Assembly: GCA_948146395.1 (NCBI GenBank)
Contig: OX411548.1
Location: 62,701,020-62,765,019, forward strand
Length of the DNA: 64,000 nt
Direction: 5' to 3'
DNA from: Fragum whitleyi
Lineage: Eukaryota; Mollusca; Bivalvia; Cardiida; Cardiidae
Shown here: piece after piece, positions 1 to 11,914 of the stretch
Numbering within the stretch: position 1 is the first letter of the stretch
Layout of the letters: the number at the start of each line of letters is the position of its first letter
Position numbers and translations under genes: made by a program
Notes under the pieces: generated by a model
The model's input: only the letters and a program-made list of their open reading frames with translations
Told to the model about the DNA's origin: nothing
Databases searched by the model: none

Positions 1-346
1 TGTCCAGGGACAGGTGGACACTTGTATTAGACACCCCTGGTAATATTTTCGATTTACATTTTTATACAAATTGCATTTGATTTTATGCGTTATACGTTTT
101 TAAACAAAATAATTTTATGTTGGGAAGAATGAGTTTGAAAGTAGCAGACAGACCTTCTATTTATTCAAGCGCTGTTCGCGCATCTAGATCATTACATTGC
201 AATAAACAAAAAAATAATTAAAAACAGCTTGTACCTGGTATTATATGTATTTTCTGCTCGTATTGTGCACTTTAAATAGCAAATAAGAGTTCCTTTTGTA
301 TCATATTATGTTTTATTGTATCACTACATCTATCGAACTTTATAAG

Positions 347-607
347 TGTGACCCGTCACGCAAAGAGGGCCATCTGGGCAGTGCGTAAAGTAACGATTCT
401 AGTCAGACCGCGCGGATTGCGCAGGCTGACTAGACACGAAACTGTTCAGACTTAGCTAATTTTCTTTATCTTGAATAATCTATCCACCTTTCCCTGAAAG
501 AATATTTGAAATGTGACCTCTGGTTGACATATGCTTGGCCTAATCTCCTTTTCAAATATTTATTTCACAGAGATTCAAGATGGCCCCTTTTCGCGTGACG
601 GGTCACA
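347..607. mobile_element. MITE, GTGACCCGTCACGC termini
   Basis: About 260 bp bounded by the inverted ends GTGACCCGTCACGC and GCGTGACGGGTCAC. No coding capacity. Copies at 11592-11845 (same place in the duplication, so older than it), 18956-19142 and, decayed, 26439-26680. Confidence 0.75.
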
Positions 608-3259
608 GTTACAAAGAAGAAAATACAACTCGTCACACGGAAAAGATTATTTTGGAATTACAAAAAGTTTCAATTTGACTAGGCCGCGCAGACGGCGCAA
701 GGCTGACATGGTTCTAAACCTTCTCCTTTTTACAGATTTTCTTATTTAGAATAATCATAATAACTTACAAAACATTAATTTTTTTAATACTAACTATCGT
801 TGCTTTGAACCTATACTATTCAAATTGAATTGAAAACGATTCCTAAAAAATGGATAATTTTTGCTCGATTTTGCGCCCTGAAAAATGATGACAGTGATTT
901 CATTACAACCGAAAGATCGATAATCGCTCTTAGAAATCAATTCGACACCTCTTGATCAAGAGACAGGCGCTATATCTATTGACCAAATTAATCCGTGTAT
1001 CATTTTTTCCCAAGTACATGTAGTTGCCTTTCGAAATATTAGGATGACCTCCATTTCAGTGACAGGTAAAAAATACAAAATTCATAGCCAATACAATGTT
1101 CTACTCCTAGACCTGAAATATCTTCATATGCGAAGCATCTCCGCGAACAGAAGCCAAAGCAACCAATAAACAATCGCTAGTACTGACAATAATATTTTAT
1201 TCATATATGGGTCAATCCCATTAGCGTCCATGCACTGTCAATAAAATTGTCAATCTACAAGATTGACAATATATTGACCGTGTATGAGCGATATTGAAGA
1301 TTGAATCTATTATTTTTTAATATAATTGCCTTCAATAACGATTATGCATGGTTCGCTTTACATACGTAACCCACACTGTGGCTAAATAGACACAAAATAG
1401 ACATTCAAGGAAAGTTTGGTGTATGTGATCTCATTCTACCGAAGGGGACTATTAACTAAAAGGAACTTTGCTGTTGGACGGATAAAAATGCCCTGTTACA
1501 GAACGAAAACAATAATTATGCTGTCATCGTCGTTCCGTGTTTAAAACTGTGCTACAACCAAGTATTTTCGAGTGTCACATGGAACCTTCGACAAAGGTTA
1601 TTATACATGAACAGTAGTACTTATACAAGAGAGTATGTATGGCAAAAACTTAAATAAAAATGCTACAAATGACATTCAAACTAAATAAAGATCGAAAATG
1701 GGGCAAGTGAGATACATGGTGTAAGTATTGTAAGAAAGGTAAAATGCTTGTTAGAAGCAATCCTTTTTTTTTTCGCAATATATTCTTCTGATTGCTTTCT
1801 TCTGTGTGTTGAATTGTGATATTTTTATGGGTTAAAGCTACTAATTTTCATATTTCGTCTCACAATTCATCATAGGAATTTTTTGGAGTCTCGAAAAATA
1901 AAGAATTTTACTGCTTTACATATACAGTGGCCTTTCGGTGATGTTTAGAGGCTAAACTGACAGGGTGGCCTACCAAAATGATTGTGTTTGGGTATTGTGC
2001 AGAATTTCGATGGCCTGTTCGTGTAAGGGTGATCGCCCAAGCAAATTCAGTTTTGGAGTAATTAAACAATTTATAATGATTATGATATAATCACCACACC
2101 CCGAATAAAAAAGTTTTGAAAGCCTTATGGACAATATAGAAACTGCTTATGACAAGCAAAATTGTCGTTGTCCACAATTATTTCTTTGCCAAAAGACTTT
2201 TTGTATTTTTTATTTTTTTTTAAATTGGATCGGTCTAAAATTTTGGCGCCTGAAAGTACCTAATAAAGCATGATCCATGAAAAAAAACTCATAGAAGGGA
2301 ACGAAAACAGCAATTACACTGCCAACGTCCTGTGTGTTTATAACTGTAATGTTACCAAAGATTTACGAGCGCCAAAATTAGCAGACGGTGGGAAACGGCG
2401 ACCCCCGGGGGCGTCGTGTTTAGCTATTTTGTCAGGTCTTTTCCCAGATTTTTCCCATAAAAGGTTAGTCAATAACCAGGCACTTTAAATTCTATTGTTT
2501 AGTCTTTGGGTACACTTAAAGCACTTAGTACATTTTGTTATTGGATTTTGGATTCAGTTGTTTTATCGGAGATTTTCTACAAATAATTGATGCGTTTTAC
2601 TCCTGTCTTTTAATTAATTAATAGAACTAATGTGAACATGTGTTTTAGTGAATGAAACAAGGTGTGAGAGGATTAAACAGTACGTAAAACAAAATTATTT
2701 TAAATTCTTACTTCTCAGTGAATAAAATCAAATTTCCCGTTTGCAAAATTTCATGTCTGTTTAAGCTGAGGTTATTATAATGGCACAACGTGTCCGGCAA
2801 ACGCCCGCCCGGTCATATACCTTTTTTACAACATTTTTCTAGAGGCTACTGGATGAATTGCAACCTTATTTCAAAAAGAATGATTTTTGGGTGACTCTCA
2901 ATCAGAATTGGCCAAAATCTTTTGAATGGGTGAAAATGTGGCTTTTATTTCAATATATTGGAAAAGGTATTTTTCATATATTAAGCATTTTTAGTTGGAA
3001 TAATGGCTGTTCTTGGCGGAGTTAATTTCAATATAGAATATTATTTAAAAAAATAAAAATCATTATCACAGATTTTTTGTGGATTTTAGCAAAATACCAG
3101 GACGAAATACCAGGAATGTACTGTTAGGTGCTCCAGCTTCCACAATATAACTGTTAGATTGTTGAAAGCGGCGTAAGACCTTTTCAAACAATCAAAAATG
3201 TTCATTTTTTAAAACAGGTAAAACAGACATCAACATGAAGCATTGAATGAATATATCAT
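608..3259. other. Non-coding stretch of copy 1
   Basis: Apart from the SINE-like unit, no gene is seen. A short open frame at 2270-2488 is broken in the paralogous block by a one-base change. AT-rich, with long T runs near 1765 and 2210. Confidence 0.5.
767..1066 (-). mobile_element. SINE-like repeat with tRNA-like promoter boxes
   Basis: About 300 bp. Read on the minus strand it has an A-box-like TGGTCAATAGATATAGCGCC followed about 30 bases later by a B-box-like GTGTCGAATTGATTTC, the spacing of a tRNA-derived head. Related units at 11915-12418, 12419-12718 (identical to this one) and 13330-13635. tRNA ancestry is inference from these boxes. Confidence 0.45.
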
Positions 3260-3562
3260 TCTTACAAGAGGACACAATTCTTGACTGTGCTTGGCTGCAG
3301 GTGCTGGTTCATGTAGAAACCTGAGTCGAAAAAGAAACATAACAAAAATCCTGTCAGTGTTAACCCCTTGATTGTCTGGATAGCTCTTGTGATAGTGAAG
3401 ACACATGCTAAATTTCGTAAAGGTATCTTCAATAACAATAGATACATATACATGTATATGACAAATATTTAAGTTTGTCGTGCCAACAAAAACGACAACA
3501 ACGCCAAGATGATCTCTATATCTCAATTTTTCTCCGAAAACAGTCGAGCTATAAAGGCAATC
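3260..3562 (+). mobile_element. Hairpin-ended repeat, ACAGCCGAGCTAAAA family, decayed
   Basis: Matches the family at 19310-19774: ACAAGAGG-like start, an internal stretch with GACAACAACGCC and the end GAAAACAGTCGAGCTATAAA. Minus-strand open frames here are by-products. Confidence 0.5.
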
Positions 3563-3916
3563 ACTATACATTGTACCATCGGACTGTGTTATTCATTTTG
3601 CTAAAATTGAAATAAAGCACTCCTTAGTTTATTTTAGCTGGGTATGCATGTATTAGCAGGGCAATTTATGCTGTTAAAATCTTAAAAATCAAGATAGAGA
3701 TTTTTTGTGAATAAAACAAGAATCATTATTTTAAAAAATAGATAATTCATTGATCAAAAAGAAATAATTCGCGGCCTACTTTGATGAATTGCATCAAATT
3801 TTGTCTTGTTGTATAAGGGAATTTACTTTATTTAATGTACGCCAGTCATGGTCGTCCCCAGGTGTGAAGATGGCCGCTTATCTCTTTGTCCCGACGTTCA
3901 ACGGTTATCTCTTAGT

Positions 3917-4072
3917 CGAACTTTTAGTACGTCGGAGTTTTCTTGTATGTCCCCCGAAGTTCGACGTAAAGAGATTCGACCGTTCTTAATTTTTCGAACT
4001 TTCAGTAAGTCGACGTTTTCTTGTATGTTCCCCGAAGTGTTACGTAAAGAGATTCAACTGTACTTAATTTTT
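3917..4072. repeat. 78 bp tandem duplication
   Basis: Two adjacent units beginning CGAACTTT (3917 and 3995) and containing CGAAGT..TACGTAAAGAGATTC. The paralogous place in copy 2 (16970-17045) has one unit, so this is a local expansion or loss. Confidence 0.6.
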
Positions 4073-4383
4073 CTTTACTGTCACGATGTTGCATTTACTT
4101 ACTAAATTATTTACAAGCATTATCAGTAAATTCCGACCTATTGGTAGATAATGTAGGCTATGCGTTGGGAAAACAGCGTTCTAGCGGCTTAGTTTTTCAT
4201 ATTTGGGGAAACGATATATATTTTATCTTGCAGTAATGATGTTTTGGGAGATTGTAATTTTTCATTGTCAGAAAAATAACGTTGTGTATGATAGTTATTG
4301 GGACTATCCTACCATTTTCAATTTTAAAAACAAAATTGTTATTCAATGTTCTCTTCCTTCGCCATTCTTTATAAATTAAAATT

Positions 4384-4810
4384 TAGGTACAGTAAGCAAC
4401 AGCGTAAAATTGACACGGTGAATGATCTTGGAATGATTTGGAATGAAATTGGACGAGTTTGTGGAGCGAGGTTTGTGTCTATTAAGAGGTAATCCAATAT
4501 CGCAAATTTTGTTCAGGATGAGCAAAATAAGCGATATTTATTGACTTCCTTTATAAAATATGCATACAAGTTCTATAAATAGCATCCCATTTCTGCTAGA
4601 ACCTACTAGTATCAGACGCTTTTAATTTCAATTATGTCTGTGAAATCGCGATTTTTTTTCTTGCTTTATTTATTTTGAATGACGTTGTTGATTCTATTTT
4701 ATGTAGTCGATTTGGTGCGTTTTTTAATGGTTTTAGTAAGTGTTTGGAATGAATGGAGCGCTGAGCGAGTGGTTTGGATCGAGATGAATGTCAATTTTAC
4801 GATTTTTTCT
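4384..4810 (+). repeat. Dispersed repeat rich in TTTGGAATGAATGGAG words
   Basis: About 430 bp containing GATCTTGGAATGATTTGGAA and GGAATGAATGGAGCGCTGAG. Inverted copies at about 9405-9845 and 18670-18875. It lies directly before the copy 1 gene. No coding capacity recognised. Confidence 0.55.
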
Positions 4811-4892
4811 GTAGATGCATCATTGAGATATACGTTTTATCCCTGGTCAATGAGTTGTTCATCTTTAAGATTACATTTTCCCTTTCTTCCAG

Positions 4893-5630
4893 ATGCATAT
4901 CAACATAAGCCAAGCAACTGCTCAACAGCGACTAACTAATCACCATTTAAACTGCTCAAACCTGATACCATGCGGATGTAGTCAAACGACGACAACCAAA
5001 GCGCCGCCCGGAGAAAAACAAGGCGTCGAAATCGAAGCTTTCTTCTATATTGTAGTTGTGATAGTATTCTACGCTACAAGCATAGTCCTCCTTCTAGTGA
5101 AATACGCGAGAAATGATGACGAAGAAAAGAACCTAAAGTATCAATATTCCGAATTTGTAAAACGAGAACGCTTTCAGGCTCCTAGATATAAGAATAAACT
5201 TGCCCTGGAGAGAACCAAATCATTGTTACATTCATTAGAAGCTAATGGTGGATTGTTATTTAACTGTCCTGTTATTACGATAAGTGATTTCGCGGACGGA
5301 GGGGATTCGGAACTATGTACAGTTTCAGGTCTTCTCGGTAAACCATTTATTGATAATTTGGGAAACAGTGGTAAACCATACAGTGGCAATTTAGATACAA
5401 ATGGGGAACTATTTGACGGAAATTCGGGAACAATTCAAGGGGCATATAGTGCCGAGTCGGCGTTTTGGACTGAAAATATTGAGCGATCCGTAAGTCTGTA
5501 TGGTTTGACGAATGATACAGGAATTGGATTTGGATGTCTCGAGGATGTACAAGTTGGTATTGAAGTTGAAAAAGAAAAAGAAGTCGATATTAAAAGGAAT
5601 CATTCCTTAGAGAAAAGTTACAGTATTTAA
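4893..5630 (+). CDS. Single-pass membrane protein, KCNE-like topology, copy 1
   Basis: One coding exon of 245 residues. The ATG lies directly after a good splice acceptor (pyrimidine tract then TTCTTCCAG, ending 4892), so an untranslated exon upstream is likely; I could not find it. Residues 1-47 have no signal peptide but carry two N-glycosylation sequons (N4-I-S, N20-C-S) and Cys21, Cys27 and Cys29. A hydrophobic segment covers about 50-69 (FFYIVVVIVFYATSIVLLLV) and is followed by KYAR. The positive-inside rule then gives N-terminus outside and C-terminus in the cytosol. Residues 70-110 are charged (KYQYSEFVKRERF); the tail is Gly/Asn/Ser-rich. Small type III topology with two ectodomain sequons resembles KCNE potassium-channel beta subunits, but the KCNE post-membrane motif is not clearly present, so the family is a guess. 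A paralogue lies at 17646. Confidence is high that it is a gene, low for function. Confidence 0.85.
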   Translation: MHINISQATAQQRLTNHHLNCSNLIPCGCSQTTTTKAPPGEKQGVEIEAFFYIVVVIVFYATSIVLLLVKYARNDDEEKNLKYQYSEFVKRERFQAPRYKNKLALERTKSLLHSLEANGGLLFNCPVITISDFADGGDSELCTVSGLLGKPFIDNLGNSGKPYSGNLDTNGELFDGNSGTIQGAYSAESAFWTENIERSVSLYGLTNDTGIGFGCLEDVQVGIEVEKEKEVDIKRNHSLEKSYSI

Positions 5631-5734
5631 TTCCGTTCTAGACGAGCGCCATTGCGCTGAATTAAATACTTTCCATGAATTTCATAAAAATCAAGGAACT
5701 GAACATTATCCGAAAATTATTCCGAAGGGAAAGG

Positions 5735-5740
5735 AATAAA
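5735..5740 (+). other. Candidate poly(A) signal, copy 1 gene
   Basis: AATAAA about 105 bases after the stop of the copy 1 gene. Placement fits a short 3' UTR; there is no transcript evidence. Confidence 0.45.
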
Positions 5741-5965
5741 CATTTAACAAATACAGTCGGTATATCAAAATTTCGGCAATAATTACCTCTTTCAAGAAAA
5801 TGAAATCTTTACACTACTGAAGGCAATGGATGATGTGAAGGTGGCTAATGCGTATTTTCTTTTTAACATTTTTTAACGAACACGTGGCATAGCCTTGGAT
5901 GAGACTGAGTCTCCGGTCTGGTCTTTGTCTAATCCAACACTGGAATATTTCAGCTCTGTGTTCAG

Positions 5966-6066
5966 AATATCATAACGATGTAAACTGTTTGCAAACTAAA
6001 CCCCGCTTTGCACGCAATTACGCGTGCTAAGCGGATTTTAATTTACAAACAGTTTACATCGTTTTG
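5966..6066. repeat. Fold-back palindrome
   Basis: Arms CGATGTAAACTGTTTGCAAA / TTTACAAACAGTTTACATCG around a GC-rich core GCTTTGCACGC..GCGTGCTAAGC. The core resembles the palindrome at 56915-57052. Confidence 0.7.
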
Positions 6067-6510
6067 TAATCCTGCACGTATAGACTGTTCAGAATGACTA
6101 GATCAAAGAACGAAAAGTTGTCCGAAAATACACTGTGGATGGCATGATTTTCTTTTTTTTCTTTTTTTTTTTTTTTTCAATTTAAAAGATGGAGAGAGTT
6201 TTTGTTAATATCATTGAGGTATGAAACTAAAAACGAGCGTGATTAGCTTGTTAATTTCATTCCTCCAAGAAATAAACAAATACTCTCTTCATTTCATATG
6301 ATTTAATATTATGAAGCAAAAACGGTAAAAAATGTCAATAACTTTTAGATTTTTTACTGGACTACTTTTTATGTAAGCTTCCTAAATAGATGCGTACACA
6401 AAATTGTTTCCAGCCAATCAGAATGCTCGCAAATTGATGGAATCATCTAAAATAAAATTATTTAATCATAAGTTATAAACACACTCAGCTTTATTAAATA
6501 AGATTGAAAT

Positions 6511-6667
6511 GTTATTCTTGAAAATTAATCTTTTTGTTATAGAATAAAAAAAATATATACATAGAGCCCGAAGAAATAATTGTTTACAGTAAAATACAAT
6601 TTTCTGATGTCCTGGATTAAACCCCGGATTAACTATGTTTGCTAAATAGTAGGACCTTTCAACCATA
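6511..6667. repeat. 160 bp direct repeat, left copy
   Basis: Similar to 7734-7892 (shared TTATTCTTGAAAATT, CTGGATTAAACCCCGGATTA, GCTAAATAGTAGGACCTTTC). The pair flanks the CT microsatellite. Confidence 0.7.
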
Positions 6668-6672
6668 ACAAC

Positions 6673-6770
<98 letters not shown>

Positions 6771-6870
6771 TTTCTCTCTCACCCCCTTACTCTCTCTTTC
6801 TTTCTCTCTCTCTCTCTCACCCCCTTACTCTCTCTTTCTCTCTGTGTCTCTCTCTGTCTCTCTCCGTCTC

Positions 6871-6964
<94 letters not shown>

Positions 6965-7174
6965 CCCACTCTCTCTTCCCACTCGCTCTCCCCTATCTCT
7001 CGCTCTCTCCCCCTCTATCTTTCTCTCTCTCTCACCCCCTTACTCTCTCTTTCTCTCTGTCTCTCATTCTCTCCTTCTGTCTGTCTCTCTGTCTGTCTCT
7101 CTCTCTCTCTCTCCCTTTCTCTTTCTTTCTCCCCACTCTCTCTTCCCACTCGCTCTCCCCCATCTCTCTCTCCT

Positions 7175-7214
<40 letters not shown>

Positions 7215-7282
7215 TCTCACCCCCTTGCTCTCTCTTTCTCTCTGTCTCTTATTCTCTCCTTCTGTCTGTCTATCTCTCTCAC
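6673..7282 (+). repeat. Long (CT)n microsatellite
   Basis: About 600 bp of nearly pure pyrimidine, mostly CT with CCCC and CTTT interruptions and a higher-order pattern (ACCCCCTTACTCTCTCTTTC recurs). Its Ser/Leu or Arg/Glu open frames are artefacts. Confidence 0.97.
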
Positions 7283-7733
7283 ATAAGAAGAGGACAAATA
7301 AATTCATCAAATTCTACATGAATTGCATTGATTTGATGCAGAAGAGTCAATTAGTCGTTTAAACGATTAAATTTACAAGACATCATACACATGTTGGCAA
7401 AGAGTTGCTTACTGGTTAAACTCCACAGTAAATGAAGTCAAAGCAGTAATGTGCTGTCCTAAAGACTGAAGTTGTCCCCTTCTAGTGTGACGGGAAATAT
7501 ATGATTGTGTTGAGGGATAGAGAGAGAGAGAGAAAGATAGAGGAATGCCCACCGGGCACTCTCTCAAAAATGAGTGCATTCATGTGCCTACGAATGCAAT
7601 TGAAGTGGCTTATCTGCACTTATGTTTCGGAAAAGGTTAGTTTTTATTTGAAAATAATATGTCTTTTTAACGATCTCTTGTGAAAAATATTTAATTAGAT
7701 GCTTTTGAAGAGAAAAAAAAATACATTTGAATT

Positions 7734-7892
7734 GTTATTCTTGAAAATTTATCGTTTCGTTATAGAATGAATAAAATACATTCATAAATCCCCCAAGTAA
7801 TAATTGTTTACATTAAAATACTATTTTCTCAGCTCCTGGATTAAACCCCGGATTAGCTGTGAGGGCTAAATAGTAGGACCTTTCACCCATAA
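7734..7892. repeat. 160 bp direct repeat, right copy
   Basis: Partner of 6511-6667, about 1.22 kb away, in the same orientation. Confidence 0.7.
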
Positions 7893-7899
7893 CCAATCA

Positions 7900-10800
7900 G
7901 ATTTTTTGCTATCAGTAGGGAGTTCGACACCGGGAATCGTTTGTTTATAGTTTTGTTTTCCGATGTTTCCACATGAATAATTTATTGAATTTACATGAAT
8001 AATTTATTGAATTTCTTTCTAATTTTAAAAGTTTGAATTTAAATGAGATAATTGTGGCCCCTCAGCCGTATAGGTGAAAAGCAACAGGGTAGCGCGAAAA
8101 GTGTCAGTCCGGGTCAGTCTGCTTGGTTGACCAAGATTAAACATTTGTCGCATTCATAAGATTTCATTTAAGTAGAATAATAATTCCAAGTCCAGACATC
8201 AAACTTCGGCGAGTACACGTCTCGTTAAAATAAATTCCGAAAGTCGTTAACTACAAGAAGATAAAATATGCCCTGTTTTGCCAACGCCTCGATAATTTCC
8301 AATCACAAATTAATTAACTAAAAATATCTTTTGAAGAATATTATGTATAATTTTGTTCTTTAAAAAAGTTTTGTTTAAAATCATTTTTCCTCGGGAATTA
8401 TTTAATAAGAAGTACATGCATAATGATGAGATATTAGTATTATTTGATAAAATATATAAAAATCAGAAACAATAGCCAGTTGTACTTTCTAGTAAAAATA
8501 AAAACACTGAAAACAAGTACATTGGTAGTACTTGAAATTCGTTTAATTTTCTCTGAAACAGTGATTTAGTAAATCATTTTGTTTCCGTATATCGGGAGAG
8601 GCCTCGTAAAATATTTCCCGAGTGTTCCACCGCATATTAAATAACATTTTGAAAATAGATGTAACCAGGATTCAGAAAATAAAGAAAAAATAGCTAATGA
8701 ATGACAAAATATCATGAGCGAAGCTTTAATAGATTAGTAGTTACAATGTATTAATTGTCTATCAACGAAATTTTAATATTGTTATTTTTCAACAACAGGT
8801 CCTTTGACTTTATACGCGAAGAGGTTGCGTTTTGGGTGGAAATTAGTGTCAGTAATACATAGGATCTTCTTGAATCGTACTTCAATGTCCAGGTTATTTT
8901 ATTTGCTAATTTCATTTTAATCCAACCGAAGAAAATAATTTCAATGGGTGGAGAAAAAGCCCATAAACAATGTACTTGCTATAACTACAATTGCTTCAAA
9001 CGATGTCACGTGACGGTCATCAGTACGTGATATGCATCTACGCATTGGTCGATGTTAAATGTGCTTCCAAACAACGGAATTGAACTATACGAGGTATACA
9101 TCCGAGGTCTGTTGCAGTTTCCGGAAATGACCGAGTGATGTTCCGAATGCCTGTTTGTATGTTCGAACCCCCTTTACAGAAATCCTGGATCCGCCGCTGT
9201 AATCTTTGAAACGGTTGCTTTTGTCCCGGCAGTTGATATCGGCATATGCTAGTACGTACAAGTAGTAGGTTTAGAGTCAGTACTCTTGACGCCTATGATG
9301 GACCTAAATGTGTCGTTCGGGGTTAAAATCGCTCGAAAAAACGATTGTACAAAATGGTTACTTACAATACGATTCTTAGTAAATCCCATATCATACAGTT
9401 AGTTGCATCTTCACATTCATCTCAATCAAAACCATTCTAAATCGCTCACTCAGCGCTTCATTCTCTCATTCCAAACACTCACTCATAACATTCAAATACG
9501 CTCAAACTCATTGAAAAATGTAGAATCAACAGCGTTATTCAAAATAAATTTTGATAGAGAAAAATCCTGTTTCCACTGACATAATTCAAATTGTTAGCAT
9601 CTCATAGCTTTTTGATGAAATAGGAAGCTATGTAAAGAACATATATGCATATTTTATTAAAGGGAAGTAATCATCATCGCTAATTTTGTTCATCTTGAAC
9701 AAAATTTGCGATATTGGATTACCTCCCAGTTAATTCGCTCAAAACTCGCTCCATACACTCATTCAATTTCATTCTTAAATCATTCCAAAATCATTCATCT
9801 TGTCTATTTCTTGATGTTGTTAACTGTACCTAGACTGAGATCACTTCAACGCCTTTTTCTAAAAAATAAACGTGAAATCTAATTCTTATTTTTCATTCTC
9901 TAAGAAACAGTTCTTATAATGACGCAATTTAAAACTTCTTTCAAAAAAAGCATGATAACGAGCACGCCGAAAAGGTCTTTTTAATTGCCTAAAAAAGCAG
10001 TAGTTTGGTGGCTTATTTAAGACATTTCATGTCAACATGTAAGTTAAAGGATTAAAATACTATCAAAATGGGATCGATTGAAAAATTATTCATGATCCCT
10101 AATAACGTGCAAGGTTTATTGGTGGTGCGTTTTCATTGCGCTTGAGAATATTTGCGAATCGTAAAGATGAATTTGATTATGTGGATGAAAAACTGCTATG
10201 CACATCCCATCGAGAATCTGAGACACCCGTGGAATGCCTCTGCCCTGGCAAGTTTAGTGATTTTATGCAAAGTCGCTTCTAGGCGGACCTTCTTCTTATT
10301 TCGTTTTTCAAAATTTCGGACGAGTTTGAATCTACAATTCCTCTGATTCAATAAAATAGTATTATTTTTTATAGTCCCAAGATAGTGTCATACGTATTCA
10401 CTAAAATCTGCTCTTTCACAGTTTTTCATAGAAAAATTACAAAACTCGTTCTTAGATATGGAAATGTGTATTTTAGACTTTTAAGAATGGCCCAAGGGCG
10501 TTGGCACTAAAAACAAAATGTTTTAATAATTTTGTAACTTATTTTTTCGAGGCGGCAAGATCAGTAAGGGATCCAGTCTATTTATTTCTAGTCTATAAAG
10601 TACAAAATCATTACTTGTATCACTCCTGTCTGATTTGGCCGTGTTAAATTGTATAGTAAATTTGCACATTTTGACAGTATGTAGCTTCTCAAAACGTCGT
10701 TTGGGCTATGAAAGTGAAAGAAAATTCTTTGTTCTTGTAATCTATGTCCAGAAAATGCATTCATCAGCGGTTCATTTTCTCACAATTTTTCAGGGCGCAC

Positions 10801-11340
10801 AACACCCTCGAAATTCTCATGGTACAAAAGAGTTACCTTACTTGGGAACCACCATCAAAGGTCAAGCTCTCAGAAAAATAGTTCCCACTTAGATACATTT
10901 AAAACTATGCATGAAATGTAGCAGAGGTCTGGCACTTGGCTGAACCTCATTGCCAGCACTTTACTGTTATTTAAACATTAAAACAATGTGGCAAAAGGAG
11001 CACCCCATATTTCTAACCGGACTATTTTAGGGTACAACGACCCCGGAAGTAATTCAAGACCGGAGCTGATCCTACTTTCCGTGAATAATCTTTCATGTTT
11101 GCTTTTATTGATATGAAATTTCCAGCTGTCAAATACTTTAACCTTCATCTTTGGTTGAATAAGACAAACATGCGAAATGCACATGCCTACATAGTTGGAT
11201 CAAAATTAAAGAATATTTTTTTAAGCATTATTATTCGCTTTATTTATTTATTATATTTTTTTTCAGAATTAATTTTGCTACATTCAGGAAAATCGATATT
11301 TCTTTCCATGCATTACCAGATTTAATCTTTTCATCGATTT
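7900..11340. other. No recognisable gene
   Basis: Unique-looking AT-rich DNA between the duplicated blocks. It holds the inverted repeat at 9405-9845 and a few open frames under 90 codons without splice context or domain features. I see no RNA gene. Confidence 0.5.
9405..9845 (-). repeat. Dispersed repeat, inverted relative to 4384-4810
   Basis: Reverse-complement similarity to 4384-4810, including TCCAAACACTCACTCAT and CTCGCTCCATACACTCATTC. Confidence 0.5.
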
Positions 11341-11591
11341 TCTTTATATTTTATTTGTTTAAACAAAATAATTTTATGTTGGGAAGTACGAGTTTGAAAG
11401 TAGCAGATATACCTTCTATTTATTCAAGCGCTTTTCGCGCATCTAGATCATTACATTGCAATAAACACAAAATATTTAAATACAGCTGGTTTTATATTTA
11501 TTTTCTGCTCACATTGTGCACTTTAAATAGCAAATAAGAATTTCTTTTGTATTATATTTTATTGTATTACTACATCTATCGAACTTTAGAA

Positions 11592-11845
11592 GTGTGACCC
11601 GTCACGCAAAGAGGACCATCTTAGCAGTGCGTAAAGTGACGATTCTAGTCAGACCGCGCGGATTGCGCGGTCTGACCAGAATCGAAACTGTTCACACTTT
11701 GCTAATTTTCTTAATCTTGAATAATCTATCCACCTTTCCCTGAAAGAATATTTGAAATGTGACCTCTGGTTGACATATGCTGGGCCTAATCTCCCTTTCA
11801 AATATTTATTTGACAGTCACCCCCTTTTCGCGTGACGGGTCACAA
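11592..11845. mobile_element. MITE, GTGACCCGTCACGC termini
   Basis: Positional counterpart of 347-607 within the duplicated block, with both inverted ends present. A partial internal relative without ends is seen at about 13075-13260. Confidence 0.7.
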
Positions 11846-11914
11846 CTAGGCTGCTCAGACGGCGCAAGGCTGGCATGGTTCTAAACGTTCTCCTTTACTA
11901 CAGATTTTCTTATC

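Larger units (their letters stand above)
95..5640 (+). repeat. Segmental tandem duplication, copy 1
   Basis: Homologous blocks in the same order as 11355-18400: 95-607 with 11355-11845; 767-1066 with 12419-12718; 1240-1600 with 13780-14160; 2270-2720 with 15341-15790; 2780-3010 with 15830-16110; 3720-4340 with 16850-17310; the gene at 4893 with 17646. The offset grows from about 11.26 kb to 12.75 kb because each copy gained its own insertions. Homology fades just after the stop codons. Confidence 0.85.

Noticed and set aside
2270..2488. 72-codon open frame in duplicated DNA
   Set aside because: The paralogous stretch near 15350-15560 differs by one base in a C/G run, breaking the frame, and changes are not confined to third positions.
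6673..7321. Long Ser/Leu and Arg/Glu open frames on both strands
   Set aside because: They are translations of the CT microsatellite and have no splice or codon evidence.
9150..9180. B-box-like TTCGAACCCCC as a possible tRNA gene
   Set aside because: No cloverleaf or A box at the right distance.
10152..10346. 64-codon frame in the gene-poor stretch
   Set aside because: No domain, splice context or paralogue; length is within chance for AT-rich DNA.
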